The translations under genes were made by a program, and so were the position numbers. Shown here piece after piece: positions 1 to 9,007 of a DNA stretch of 19,893 bases. This stretch comes from Chloromonas sp. AAM2. Its lineage: Eukaryota; Chlorophyta; Chlorophyceae; Chlamydomonadales; Chlamydomonadaceae. The first letter of the stretch is position 1, and each line of letters opens with the position of its first letter. Under the pieces are notes generated by a model. The model searched no databases, was not told where the DNA came from, and was given only the letters and a program-made list of their open reading frames with translations. The stretch spans positions 1,564-21,456 of the forward strand of contig QAXH01002313.1 of the NCBI GenBank assembly GCA_004335635.1. The letters are read 5' to 3'.

Positions 1-125
1 CTGTTGCAGCGCTGTGTGCGTCTGGCAGCCTGCCTGGGTGCCCTCCTTGGCTGCCTGTTGCTGCGCTGTGTATGTCTGGCAGCCTGCCTGGGTGCCCTCC
101 TTGGCTGCCTGTTGCTGCGCTGTGT
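1..125. repeat. 54-base minisatellite, 2.3 copies
   Basis: Copies start at 1, 55 and 109; copies 1 and 2 differ at only a few bases and the third stops after about 17. The unit is a multiple of three and open on the minus strand (18-residue unit including AQQQAAKEGTQ). It lies in the region where the next IRE-like exon should be. It may be an intronic minisatellite or a repeat-coding exon; see findings. Confidence 0.85.
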
Positions 126-3100
126 TCACCCAGTCACCTGCTGCACTGTCCGTGGCTGCACAACAGCTGTGGCTGCACAACAGCTGTGGCTGCACTGCAC
201 ATGTGGCTGCGCTGCCTGAAGCTGTTACTGGATGCTGTAGCAGATAAGACCAGTGCCACTACAGCCAACCTCTTTACGCAACTCACACGACTGGTCAAGC
301 CACACAATCACTGAACAGCTGTCAACCTGCTTCGCTGAGCATGACCCTGAAACCGCCTGCTTCCATCACCCAATCGCCACCTTGTCCCACTCACCAAGCT
401 TGCTCTTGAGAGATGACATGGACAGCTTGGAGGTGCGTGACGGGCGATCTTCGCAACTGCCCTCCCCACTGCTCTCCCTAAGCTTCTTGGCAATGGCCGC
501 CAGCTGCTTGACTGGCATGGTGTGGCAGCGCATGATTTCATCGTCGTTCTCACTCAGCTCCGGTGGGGGTGTGAGCATCTTGCCCATGTTCGTCAGCGAA
601 GGGCCTGTGCACATGCAGTGGCAGAAGTCATGTCAACACCCAAAACTAACGCCCAGCTTCTGTCTGCTAGTACCATGGCCAAAAGTGCTATGCCTGGCCT
701 CTGCCTCACACGGCTGCTGTGTCCACCCGCCCGCCTGCTTGCTACTCTCACTGTATGTGCCCAGTCCCTGGATTGACCTGTGTTATTGCTTGTTTCTCTG
801 TGCGGGTCTCGCCAAGAGCTGGCCCTTGCGGGCCCATTCTAACCTGGCTATGATAACTTGCTGGCGGTGGCTTTGCAGCTGGCCCTTGACTACCTGATGG
901 GCAGTTCTGACCCCTTGCGCCTATGGCTGCTCTCCTCGTGTGACCCTGGTTTCAAACCCCATGCCCGCTTCACACCTTTGCTCTGCGTGGTGAAGCTCAG
1001 ACCACCCTGGTATCGCTTGTTGCGCGGCTCCGTGGCAAAGAGGTTCGCCTGCTCCGTGATTAGCAGCCGGCTGCACCTTGTCAGGATCAGCAGCAGCTTG
1101 GTGTACAGCGCCTTGACCTTGCGATTCTCTACCAAGGAGCGATGCTCCTCGATATCGTCCACTATGTTCATGATGCAGTTGCGGAAGTCCTCCACATGAC
1201 ACTCGAGGCATTCATCGGCAGTGTCAACCACCCTGCAACAGTGTGGTAGGATGCCATGTGTATTGAGCAGTTGAGGTCATCAATGCAACAAGAAAGTGGG
1301 GCTGGGCATGGTAAGGCCAAACGGGACGCTGCCAATTCCCCGTGTTTGCCTTCAGTGAGATATGCCCATCAGGCTGCAGCGCCAGTCCACGTGTACGCAT
1401 GGGCTCTGATTGGGAAATGCTGCTGTCCATTTCCGCTGAGGTGCATGCGCCCTGCACTGATGGGCTGCGACGGACCGCTTGCTGCATGGCCAGCATGGCC
1501 GTGGCATGCATTCCACTGCGTGCAAGAACCTGCCACCTGTTGCTGCACGCCCATGTACGGATGCATGCCCATTGCATTCATGACACCATTCTGCCATCTG
1601 CTTCCTTTGAATTCATGCACGCCTGCACGCCCCTGCGTGTTAGCAGCTCCATGCTGCCTGGCTGCTGGCATTGGGCTCCATGCTCTGCACTGCCCCGCTG
1701 TGTGAAAAAACTGCGCTGCGCTGCACTGCATGTGTGCATGCCGGCCAAATCCTAGGTCCTCCTGGATGCCTGCACGATGCTGCCGCCAAGCTGCTGCTTA
1801 CATCAGCCTCCGCTTGCATGCATGCAGCTGTGTGGCTGGCTCTGGCTGACCACTGACAGATGCGCCATCAGCATGTGGCCGCCATCCGTCCTCAGAAGGC
1901 CATCTGCAAGGCTGTGCCGCCTGCATGGCATCCTTTGCCACTGCATGCCACAACGTGTGAAGCGAACTCCAGCACGTGCATGCTGCTGCCTGCATGCCAC
2001 TCAAACGATGGGCCACCCCACCACGTGCATGCTGCCGCCTGTCATGCCGAAAGATTCCATTTGCTGCCTGTCTGGTGCTGCCAATCTGCTGTGTGCATAC
2101 TGAGCCCAGTGATACTGCCCAGTGATACCAACTGTCTCATGCTGCTTACATGTGGTTGAACTGCCTGCACGAAGCTTATGAAGTACCTACCTCATGATCA
2201 TCCCACTTTGCTCCTGTGCAGCCACTGTATCTGCTTTCCATGCTGGTGAAGCCTGGAGCTTGGCCAATAGGGCAGTTGCGTCATTTTTGAACAGCTTGAG
2301 GTCCAGATCCACCTGAGTGGCAAATCGAAAGAGCATGGACCACCTGCGTTGCCCAAGCTTGCATGCTCTTGGAATCCAAATCTGTTGTCAACTGAGGCTG
2401 CACCCTTGCCACTGAGGCTCCAACCTCTGCTGACCCTGGCAAATTGCAAGCTTTGTTCCCTGAACCTCACAATTCTGCTGCTGGTGCTCTGCTGCTCCTC
2501 GCATGCCGACATGCACACCTGCTTTTTGGCTGCTTCAAACGAGTGTGTCGTCGACGTGGGTGTTTTGCTGGTCGAGGAACAACTGGTGTCTTGTCCAGGT
2601 ATTATCTGCAGTTGCACAGTTTGGACATGGTGTTGTTGGGTGTACACACCTGGCAACATGACAAGGATGCTGCTTGTCGGCATTGCTGGACTCCAGCTGC
2701 TACTACTGCACACTGGCAACGAACCTGAGGCAAGTTTGACGAGCCCACAAGAGAATGAAGGTTCTTGTCCTCCTTGCCCTCCAGCGACCGTAGCACGGAC
2801 ACAAGCTGCATGGGCACGACAGACAGCAGTGTTGCCAATGCATGCAGGCACAGTACCCATTCATTCAAAGCAAGCGTGCCCATACCTTGGGAAACTCTTT
2901 GAGCCTTTCAAGCGTCGCTGAGCTGAGGGGCTTGCCGCCCTGTGACACGGCAATTGCACGACGTGTTAAAGGTATGCAAGCTTGCCACCCGACAACATGC
3001 TGCATTGGCTGTTCACGCATAATATAAGGTATGGAACAGTGCGACAGCTGTTGCAACACCATTGTTACAGCCAAAGTCGGTCTGAGATACCCTGGGCGAC

Positions 3101-3298
3101 AAGAGATCATTATGTCACCTTGAGCCTTGCACGGTCTTCCTCTGACATTCTGGGTCTTTCGACAGCTCCTAAGGACAGCCTCGGTGCCAATGACAAGTGC
3201 TCCTTTATCGCCTGCGACAGCTTGTGCTCGTCATCAGCGGCCAAGCCACGCGACGACGCCTTAGGTGCCTCAGTGCGTGGCCTTCCAGTGCCAGCCAT
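1..3298 (-). CDS. IRE/MAST-like AGC protein kinase, N-terminal part only (six exons, runs off left edge)
   Basis: Coding exons on the minus strand: 3298-3119, 2939-2886, 2805-2725, 2312-2191, 1232-976 and 604-395 (904 nt, about 301 residues). All junctions keep frame (intron phases 0,0,0,2,1, then an open phase-1 donor at 394). Donors include GTGAGT and GTAGGT; every acceptor is CAG. The start is ATG 3298, with G at -3 and G at +4 and no other in-frame ATG before a stop near 3498. The product begins MAGTGRPRTE, is charged and helical, and contains VDLDLKLFKNDA, then DTADECLECHVEDF and ALYTKLLLILTRCSRLL. This order (VDxDL, a WxxC-type helix, then RLLxILTRCxRLxxF) is what I recall from the conserved region ahead of the zinc finger and kinase domain of plant IRE kinases. 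Known for the family: AGC Ser/Thr kinases, cytosolic, acting in polar growth and cell division. No kinase motif is in the window, so the name rests on the N-terminal region alone. The next exon is unresolved within 1-394. Confidence 0.68.
153..195. repeat. 17-base tandem repeat, 2.5 copies
   Basis: TGGCTGCACAACAGCTG occurs at 153-169 and 170-186, with a partial third copy at 187-195. The unit is not a multiple of three, so copy-number change would break a reading frame, which argues for noncoding DNA here. It lies between the last mapped exon of the kinase gene and the 54-base minisatellite. Confidence 0.8.
1233..2190 (-). other. Large intron of the kinase gene, rich in CATGCA/GCATGC
   Basis: The donor GTAGGT at 2190 and acceptor TTGCAG at 1233 bound a 958-base phase-2 intron. 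Reading frames inside it on both strands (for example 1224-1577 and 1256-1705) have no recognisable content, and the flanking exons join in frame without them. The stretch is dense in CATGCA, GCATGC and TGCTGC, and has a small 13-base tandem repeat at 2104-2128 (GCCCAGTGATAC twice). Confidence 0.65.
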
Positions 3299-3600
3299 TG
3301 CTTGCAGGCCTTCCGTGCCTTCCTCATCACTCCTGCACTCGACAACGGGAGACGGGAATTGCCTTACATCAACAAACCCTACTGATTTGATATCCGGTTG
3401 TAAGCAGCAGGATTCCTTCTTCAGTAGCCTTACCGGTCCGGCGTGTCCGGCTTCCTTTCGGGAGCAGAGGCGCGTCCAGCCGGCATCTCTGGTTCGCTAG
3501 CATCACCTCTTGCTATTTCATTTGGTTGCTATGTGCGGCATGAGGGCCCAACTCAATGTCTGAAAACCCAAGGGCCCAACTCAATGTCTGGACTAGCCTG
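3299..3600 (-). promoter_or_regulatory. Upstream region of the kinase gene with a tandem 20-base element
   Basis: AGGGCCCAACTCAATGTCTG occurs exactly at 3543-3562 and 3571-3590, 28 bases apart and 245-292 bases upstream of the kinase gene ATG. Read toward the gene, each copy contains TTGGGCCC, which includes TGGGCC, the core of plant site II / TCP-type promoter elements. The frame upstream of the ATG stays open to about 3498 but has no start codon, so it is probably 5' UTR. Regulatory function is inferred only from position and duplication. Confidence 0.4.
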
Positions 3601-4117
3601 CTGCAGTGGCAGCGAACGAGGAAAGGCGGTTGACCAATCAAACTGTGTGGCACGGCTTGACTGAAAAGACTTGCACAAACATGATTGGCATCAACTCGGT
3701 GTGGATGTTGCCGGGCGCAAATTCTGTCCGTTGACGTTTGACAAAGGTCGTTGAAACGGCTCACCTGGGGGGCCGGGGCATTTCAGCGTCCACCTCGGTG
3801 TGGGCCTGCTGTGTACGGGTTTTTTTCCCACTCCCCAGGCTTCATAAGGATGACCCTATGGTAGGCAAACCAGATGGGGCCGAGATGCTGACTGTCTCCC
3901 TAACTCACTTCCTGGCAGTCCACTCCCTGCACATCGTCCTCACATGGGAGCTATCACATGGGATTTACCACATCTGCTGACCTTCATTTCATACGCATGC
4001 CCGCCAAGCCCTCTAATATAACACTTGAGCCCACAATGTGACATCGTCAGACAACTGCGTCACGCCAGCTGGGGAAAAGCCGATGTAACTTCAACGTGAA
4101 AAGCCGATGGGTACTCT
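3600..4117. other. Intergenic stretch without a convincing gene
   Basis: Only short open frames are present, with no recognisable domain or splice-supported exons. The one visible small structure is a GAAAAGCCGATG motif occurring twice about 25 bases apart, near 4074 and 4099. Confidence 0.6.
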
Positions 4118-4165
4118 TGCTTACTGTACATGTTTGCTGGCACGTCGCACCGCAGTTGCGTCCAG
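4118..4165 (+). repeat. 48-base direct repeat, copy 1
   Basis: Matches 6694-6741 at 45 of 48 positions without gaps. The core is CTGTACATGTTTGCTGGCA followed by GTCGCACCGCAGTTGC. No terminal TG..CA or target-site duplication is visible. It may be part of a dispersed repeat family. Confidence 0.8.
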
Positions 4166-4551
4166 GACCCTGAACCTTGCATGTGCTTGATTTTTGGGGA
4201 CTCATGCCCATGCCTTGTTTAGGTTGGTGATGCTGGCTGCTGCTGAGCGCCTAGCTGGCTGGTCTTGCAGTACCGTGGGTTGAACCATGATGAGCCTTGA
4301 TGATGATGGAGACCACCTTGCCAGGTGTTCCGTAACATCGCTGCTGCGTGACAGTGCCTGCTCATTGTCCGTAGTGATGCCGCTCAGGTTTTTCCGGGGA
4401 TTGCCAGAATTCCTGCCTGTTTTCCTGTCTCGGTCACAAGGCTTCATACTGTTCTGGCAGGAAAGCCTGCGCCCACTAGGCCCCGGCCTCGTAAGCTCTG
4501 GCCTTGCTTCTTGCCGTGGCAGGAAAACCCCCATCGGAATGTTACAGGGGT

Positions 4552-4730
4552 GGTTGGCGTGGTTGGCCGGCATGGTTAGCCCAGGGTTGGCCGCTAGTGG
4601 TTAGGACCTGATCTGAGAAACTCGTTGTAACCTAACCAGCCAACCGGGGCCGGCCAACCAGCCAGCCAACAAGGAGTGCCAACCGTGCCAACGGGGGCTG
4701 ACCAACCAGGGTGTGCCAACCGTGCCAACC
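4552..4730. repeat. Nested foldback with two-tetrad G-quadruplex motifs on both strands
   Basis: The left arm is rich in GGTTGG and the right arm in CCAACC. Perfect paired segments are TGGTTGGCCGGC (4560-4571) with GCCGGCCAACCA (4649-4660), and TGGTTAGG (4598-4605) with CCTAACCA (4631-4638); GGTTGG/CCAACC pairs lie between them. The plus strand carries GGTTGGCGTGGTTGG at 4552-4566. The minus strand carries GGTTGGCACGGTTGG at 4730-4716 and a copy with one tetrad G lost at 4693-4679. No coding sequence is recognised here. A foldback mobile-element remnant is possible but has no identified terminal duplication. Confidence 0.7.
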
Positions 4731-4739
4731 AGGGATAGC

Positions 4740-5079
4740 AGTAGTGGCCCTGCTGGTTACAGCTAGCAGCTAGCTGTCACTGCCCATCCTTTGCCTTGAC
4801 TGCTGTTGCTGCTGTGATTGATTACTGCTGTAATGTCAGTCATTTGACATTACAAACCATGCCAAGATAGTACCAGTGAGGCGCAGTGCATTGGAAATCC
4901 ACAAGTGTGCATGTAAGATAGCAAATAAAACTGAACCTAAAACTCAAGCAGCACAGTCGACCGGCATGCCAGCCGCCAAGGAAAGTAAACAACAACTTCC
5001 GTGTCCATCATAGCCTGCCAGTCAGTGTGGATCAAAAGATGGCATAAGGTCATGTTGGCAGTCAGTGCCTCAGGGTTAC
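4740..5079. other. Intergenic stretch, no gene seen
   Basis: No open frame of note. AATAAA lies at about 4924 on the plus strand, but there is no gene upstream of it to which it could belong. Short palindromes such as TAATGTCAGTCATTTGACATTA near 4831-4852 are visible. Confidence 0.5.
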
Positions 5080-5385
5080 TCAGCTGCTGCCGGTGCCTGT
5101 GCTTGGGCCTCCAGTGGATGTGCCACTGCCACGTCCACTGCCGGCACCAGCTGGGGTTACTGCAGTGCCTGTCCGTGCTGGAACGGTCGCTGCTGCCAGC
5201 ATCTGTTGCAGCTCTGCTTGCATGACCGCGAGCTGCTGGATTTGCGCTACAATAGCATCATGCTCGGTGGGCACAGCCCCAGCCACAGGTACTGCATCTG
5301 GTGCAGCTGAGTCAGCAACACAGTCCACAACACAGGTTAACAGGTTAAGGGCCTGGTTAAGTCTCAACCAGCCAACACGATGCAA
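5080..5385 (-). CDS. Unassigned open frame, Ala/Gln/Gly-rich, possibly a repeat-derived fragment
   Basis: An open frame of about 101 codons on the minus strand. The middle reads like a short coiled coil (EHDAIVAQIQQLAVMQAELQ, about residues 42-61), followed by a Gly/Ser/Thr-rich tail ending GPSTGTGSS. A coil followed by a low-complexity tail is seen in gag-like proteins of retroelements but is not diagnostic. No protease, zinc knuckle or reverse transcriptase follows. It could also be a chance frame or the last exon of the minus-strand gene at 7638-8652, but I see no linking exons. Low confidence. Confidence 0.25.
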   Translation of the reverse strand: MHRVGWLRLNQALNLLTCVVDCVADSAAPDAVPVAGAVPTEHDAIVAQIQQLAVMQAELQQMLAAATVPARTGTAVTPAGAGSGRGSGTSTGGPSTGTGSS

Positions 5386-6690
5386 ACCGCTTCATAATCA
5401 TGCAAGATCACATTACTCGTCATCCCCATCAGCAGGCATAATCAACACAGACAAATCATCAGAGTCTGCTTGTCTTCCGATGCCTCATCCAATGTCTTGG
5501 GGTCTAGGCCTGTCGTATCCCAATCCTATCTGAATCTCCACAGGAATAAATCCCACATCACTGGGGCATTCATCATCCGAGTTAACACCCACACATATTA
5601 TTCAGGTTTTCTTAAAGTTCCGAAACCACTAGGGTAGGGTTAGAGTTGTTTGCAGCCAGGGACGGCTGCCGTATGACTTGCAAACTTCTGCCATGGCATG
5701 GCTTTGCTCTGCAAAGTTTTCCTGCCTGGGCGGCAGGAACAGAGCCCTTGGATCTCCTGTCTCGGCAAGACGCCTACGGTGCCCTGCCCCAAATCTCCTG
5801 CCTGTTTCAGCCAAACCCCCCTCAGACTCCTGGCGCCAGTCCTGGCGGAGCTACCCTGATGCTGCTCTACCTCTTGCTGCAGAGATTGACCTGCCAGGTC
5901 CTTCTGCTTCTGCTGCCCCTGCCGGTGCCCAATCTGGACAACCTCTATTCATGTATGGTGTTCTTGTTCACAAGACAGGACATAAGCTGGTCTATCTGCG
6001 ATGTGTTGCCAGCATGGTCCAGCCTACTAGGAGTGTACGGGGATGATTTGTAACTTGGTGGCAGTGCTGCTGCTCCTGCTGCTGCCCTGCTGGCACCTGA
6101 TCAGGTCGGTCTGGAGGCCGGCCAGCTGCCAATGGCCCCATGTATAGGATGCCTCAAGGGTGCATCAATTGAGCATAAATCGCTATTGCGTGCAGCATCC
6201 GGTGTCACCTTCCCACACACTTCAGTGGCCATCTTGTGCCTGTGTGGCTGGCTGGCTGGACACCACACCTTCTTCAGCTTGTGTGCATCCCTTGGCCAAA
6301 TGCTGTGCTGCTTGGCCAGTGGCGCTGCTTCGCCTGAAATCGCCTGAAATCTCAAGCCAGCACCTTTGTGTGCTTTGGGCAACACAAGCGAACAGACAGC
6401 CTGCCGTCCATGATAGTCATGTGATGTCATCGGTCATGACATCCAGCTGCAGTCCCACGATACTCAAGTATGATTTTGACAGGTCATGCTTCAATGTCAC
6501 AGGCTTTCTCCATGCTGTGGGTGGTTTTTGGCAATGGTGCAATAGTGACAGTGTTGTATGCCAGGGGCGTACCTCAGCATCCGACTACATGCGACTCAAC
6601 CCCACCAACTTGCAAAGCTCGCTGCTAAGACCTGTCGCTGCTGTAGACAGTGTTGCGAGCAATTCTGCAAGCTGTCGTCATGCACTGCGC
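5386..6690. other. Intergenic stretch with weak open frames and GGCAGGA-type inverted motifs
   Basis: Open frames at 5678-6046 (plus, containing LPGPSASAAPAGAQSGQP) and 6101-6430 (minus, containing DAHKLKKVWC) have some protein-like composition, but no recognised domain and no supported splice sites. A perfect 8-bp hairpin, TTCCTGCC/GGCAGGAA with a 5-base loop, lies at 5719-5739. Related GGCAGGA and TCCTGTCTCGG motifs recur at 4400-4530 and 5750-5810, suggesting a diverged repeat family. Confidence 0.4.
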
Positions 6691-6693
6691 TCG

Positions 6694-6741
6694 TGCTTGC
6701 TGTACATGTTTGCTGGCAGGTCGCACCGCAGTTGCTTCCAG
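6694..6741 (+). repeat. 48-base direct repeat, copy 2
   Basis: Partner of 4118-4165: three mismatches, same orientation, 2,576 bases apart. The surrounding sequence does not align beyond the repeat by eye. Confidence 0.8.
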
Positions 6742-6818
6742 AATCTGCTGGCCTAGTTGCCGCTCTTACCCTTGGGTTACGCCTACTGATAGCTGACCCC
6801 TTGTTGAAGTGTAATGGC

Positions 6819-6895
6819 ACACACACATATATGTATGTATAATGTAAATATGTACGTGTAATATATATACATATGTATATGTGTATGTATGTGTA
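6819..6895. repeat. AC/TA/TG microsatellite
   Basis: A run of alternating purine-pyrimidine sequence (ACACACAC, then TATATGTATG, then TATATATACATATGTATATG). It is markedly AT-richer than its surroundings. The tyrosine/isoleucine-rich open frame on the minus strand across it is only the translation of the repeat. Confidence 0.9.
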
Positions 6896-6899
6896 GTCC

Positions 6900-7637
6900 C
6901 AATGATGTAATGACAAGTGACCCGTATGTCACCACGATCTGCAACTTCTATTGGTAGTCACCCATACGTAACGCCTCGTGGAAGCTGCTTACCCAAACAA
7001 ACGTCCGAAGAAAAGAGGGCCTCAGTTACCAACTTAGCTTGGACTCGAGTTGAGACTGGGGCCCTTATGGCTTGGGCTGTGACTCAGCTGCTATTAAAGA
7101 GTCAGTCTGCCCAACTCCTAACTAGGGCAGCAACCAGACCGTATACCTCTGGTCAACTTGTGCCAGGCCTCAACTAGTGCCAGACCTCAACCAGACCGTA
7201 CCAGTGCCCCTAGGCCTGTCAGGCACGTTGTGATGTTGAAGAATCAAAAGCTGCTGTTTCAGTTATATTTTTGCACTCGTGTCCATCCCACAGAAAATCC
7301 ACACACTTGACCAGGTTGACCCACTGGGTTGCCTGATCCACTGGGATGGCTGTCGTGATGTGGGCGTTGCGTCAGGCATATGTGCGGTTGGCATTGAGAG
7401 TGCAAACCTGGGTCTGCACCGCAGACCGGCCAGCGAAAAGCCGAGTGATGTAGGTCGAAGCACACACCGACAGCGGACGAGAATTTTCACGCTGAGGCAC
7501 AAGCCTTGGATACGCGGGGCGGCCAAAAGCCAGCCACATGAATGCACATTGGTTGTAGGAGGAACATGTGTCAGATGCGTGTGGTTCCGGGTCAGCGTAT
7601 AGAAATCATAAGCGGCAGACGGTGAAAGTGATTGCAG
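6900..7637. other. Intergenic stretch downstream of the minus-strand candidate gene
   Basis: No recognised gene. The open frame at 7279-7602 (plus) and its minus-strand counterparts have no domain or splice support. Small direct repeats are present, including CAACCAGACCGTA at about 7131 and 7187, and GCCAGGCCTCAACTAG versus GCCAGACCTCAACCAG. TATAAAAAG at 7689-7697 lies inside the neighbouring candidate exon and is not taken as a promoter. Confidence 0.5.
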
Positions 7638-8652
7638 TCAAAAGACCGAGTAGGAGACGACGAGATATACCGTATCGGACTGTAATTCTATAAAAAGACA
7701 AAGCGTTAGAGCCGTTACAAAGGGGGGACCAAGAAGGATTGACTGGTCAACCAGAAGTTGCTGACTAGCGTTCGCTGGCAGGGCGTAAGAATCAGGCAGG
7801 CAGTGGGCCTTCAAATCTCGACGCAAAGCCTCCTGCCGGTAGTAGGAGGTCTGCCCATCTAACAGTACTACTCGTGTGCCGATTTCATTCTGCAATACTT
7901 GGTAAACTGCGGCGATTCTCCAGGCCAAAACCCTTCAGACCAGAGTCCAAGTGCCCGGTCACCTCACCTTTTGCCGGCTTCCGAGCTGACTGCGTCGCTG
8001 TCAGCAGAACAGCTCTGCGATTGGTAGATCGTTGTCCAGCAGCACAAGCTTGGCCAGACTGCTCCAGCTCCAGCGCTAGTCCTGACGGAACGAGTCCAGC
8101 GCATAACCGCACAGAGGCGTGAGTTGGCTCCTTCACACATTGGCTCGATTGCAACAGGACAATTGGTAGCCTTGCCTTTACGTCCCCATCGCTTACCTTC
8201 ACGTTCCGTGAAATCCGGAAAAGCGTCCCCAAGGCCGAGCTCTTTTAAAGAGGCTGCCACACCTGAAGGTGAGAGATCATCCAGAGAGTGCATGCCAATC
8301 TCCACCAAAATTAGCGATTGGGGGACGGAACATTAGCATGCACATGCATAATGACATGTCTCGACGTTGAGCGATGGCGCATGGGACCTGCGACTGCAAT
8401 GGCTTTACCTACAACTGCATGGAGTTTATCATGCGCTGTGTGCAATTGCAGGAGTGGATGACACACGTTTGACGGCCTCGCCCAGCTATTGAAATCTATA
8501 AGGTTGGTGCTGATGTATGAACAGTTTTTCAACGCAATGGGGGCACGCCCGGTATCGATGGCATTGAGCAGGTTCAGCATGTGCTGAGCAGCCAGCGTGC
8601 CCTTCTCGGCCCTGCCATGATAGTTCAGGTAGTATGAACAAGTGAAGTACAT
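7638..8652 (-). CDS. Unidentified four-exon candidate gene, helical product
   Basis: I do not recognise this gene. Proposed exons (minus): 8652-8409, 8262-8197, 8081-7968 and 7906-7638 with the stop, giving about 230 residues. The introns (146, 115 and 61 nt) are GTAAAG-CAG, GTAAGC-CAG and GTGAGG-CAG; all are phase 1 and each junction rebuilds a sensible codon (Gly, Gly, Val). Exon 1 contains LLNAIDTGRAPIALKNCSYI and NLIDFNSWARPSN; exon 2 SLKELGLGDAFPDF; exon 3 LALELEQSGQACA; exon 4 NEIGTRVVLLDGQTSYYRQE and LRRDLKAHCLPDSY. The pattern from about residue 75 on (SLKELG, LELEQSG, then RVVLLDGQ...RRDL) loosely recalls the helices of BAR-domain sorting nexins; that is speculation. The start is uncertain: the frame is also open upstream through an acceptor at 8674, so an earlier exon may exist. 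The end could be a donor at 7718 instead of the stop. Confidence 0.45.
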
Positions 8653-9007
8653 TACTAGCCTGTCACCACAAGCCTGTCATCAGCCTGCTGGAGTACCTAC
8701 ATGCTTGCACACTCTCATGTGTGTAATTGCTAAAACCGCCGACACGTTCCACGGCCACTCTGACGCAATCCACGGAGTCAAACGCACACTCACTTGAACA
8801 CAAGTGCCCAAATCGCTTGCTTGGAGCGCCGAGGCAGCGTCTCGTGTCACAGACAATTGCAAGTCGCATCAACTTCCAGGTAGAAGCCAATGCAGCTTAT
8901 TTGGCTGTGCTAGAGCACTGCTGCACTGCTCGCCGCAACATCGGCACAGGTCTAGTCTGGAAACACCTTGGACTTCACCACTGCAGTTACAGTCTGACTG
9001 GAACCAG
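8653..9007. other. Head-to-head interval between the two unidentified genes
   Basis: About 355 bases between the proposed ATG of the minus-strand gene and the first coil-like exon of the plus-strand gene. It could hold a shared promoter or missing 5' exons. Exon-like signals exist on both strands: an open plus frame ending at a CAG/GTAGAA donor at 8880, and a minus frame ending at a GTGAGT donor near 8795. Neither can be linked in phase to its neighbours, so neither is called. Confidence 0.4.

Noticed and set aside
4..219. Plus-strand open frame with Leu/Cys-rich 18-residue repeats, like membrane segments
   Set aside because: It is only the translation of the 54-base minisatellite, has no start context, and lies opposite the minus-strand kinase gene.
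945..960. tRNA-like TTTCAAACCCC phrase resembling a T-arm
   Set aside because: No acceptor stem or anticodon arm can be placed around it, and it lies at an exon-intron edge of the kinase gene.
2198..2860. 220-codon minus-strand open frame
   Set aside because: It crosses two well-supported exons and an intron of the IRE-like gene in a different frame; it is a shadow.
4118..6741. An LTR retrotransposon bounded by the 48-base repeats
   Set aside because: The repeats are far too short for LTRs, lack TG..CA ends, and no reverse transcriptase, integrase or protease frame lies between them.
6596..6916. Minus-strand frame rich in Tyr and Ile
   Set aside because: It is the translation of the TA/TG microsatellite.
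7279..7602. 107-codon plus-strand open frame
   Set aside because: No domain and no splice context, and opposing frames of similar length on the minus strand.
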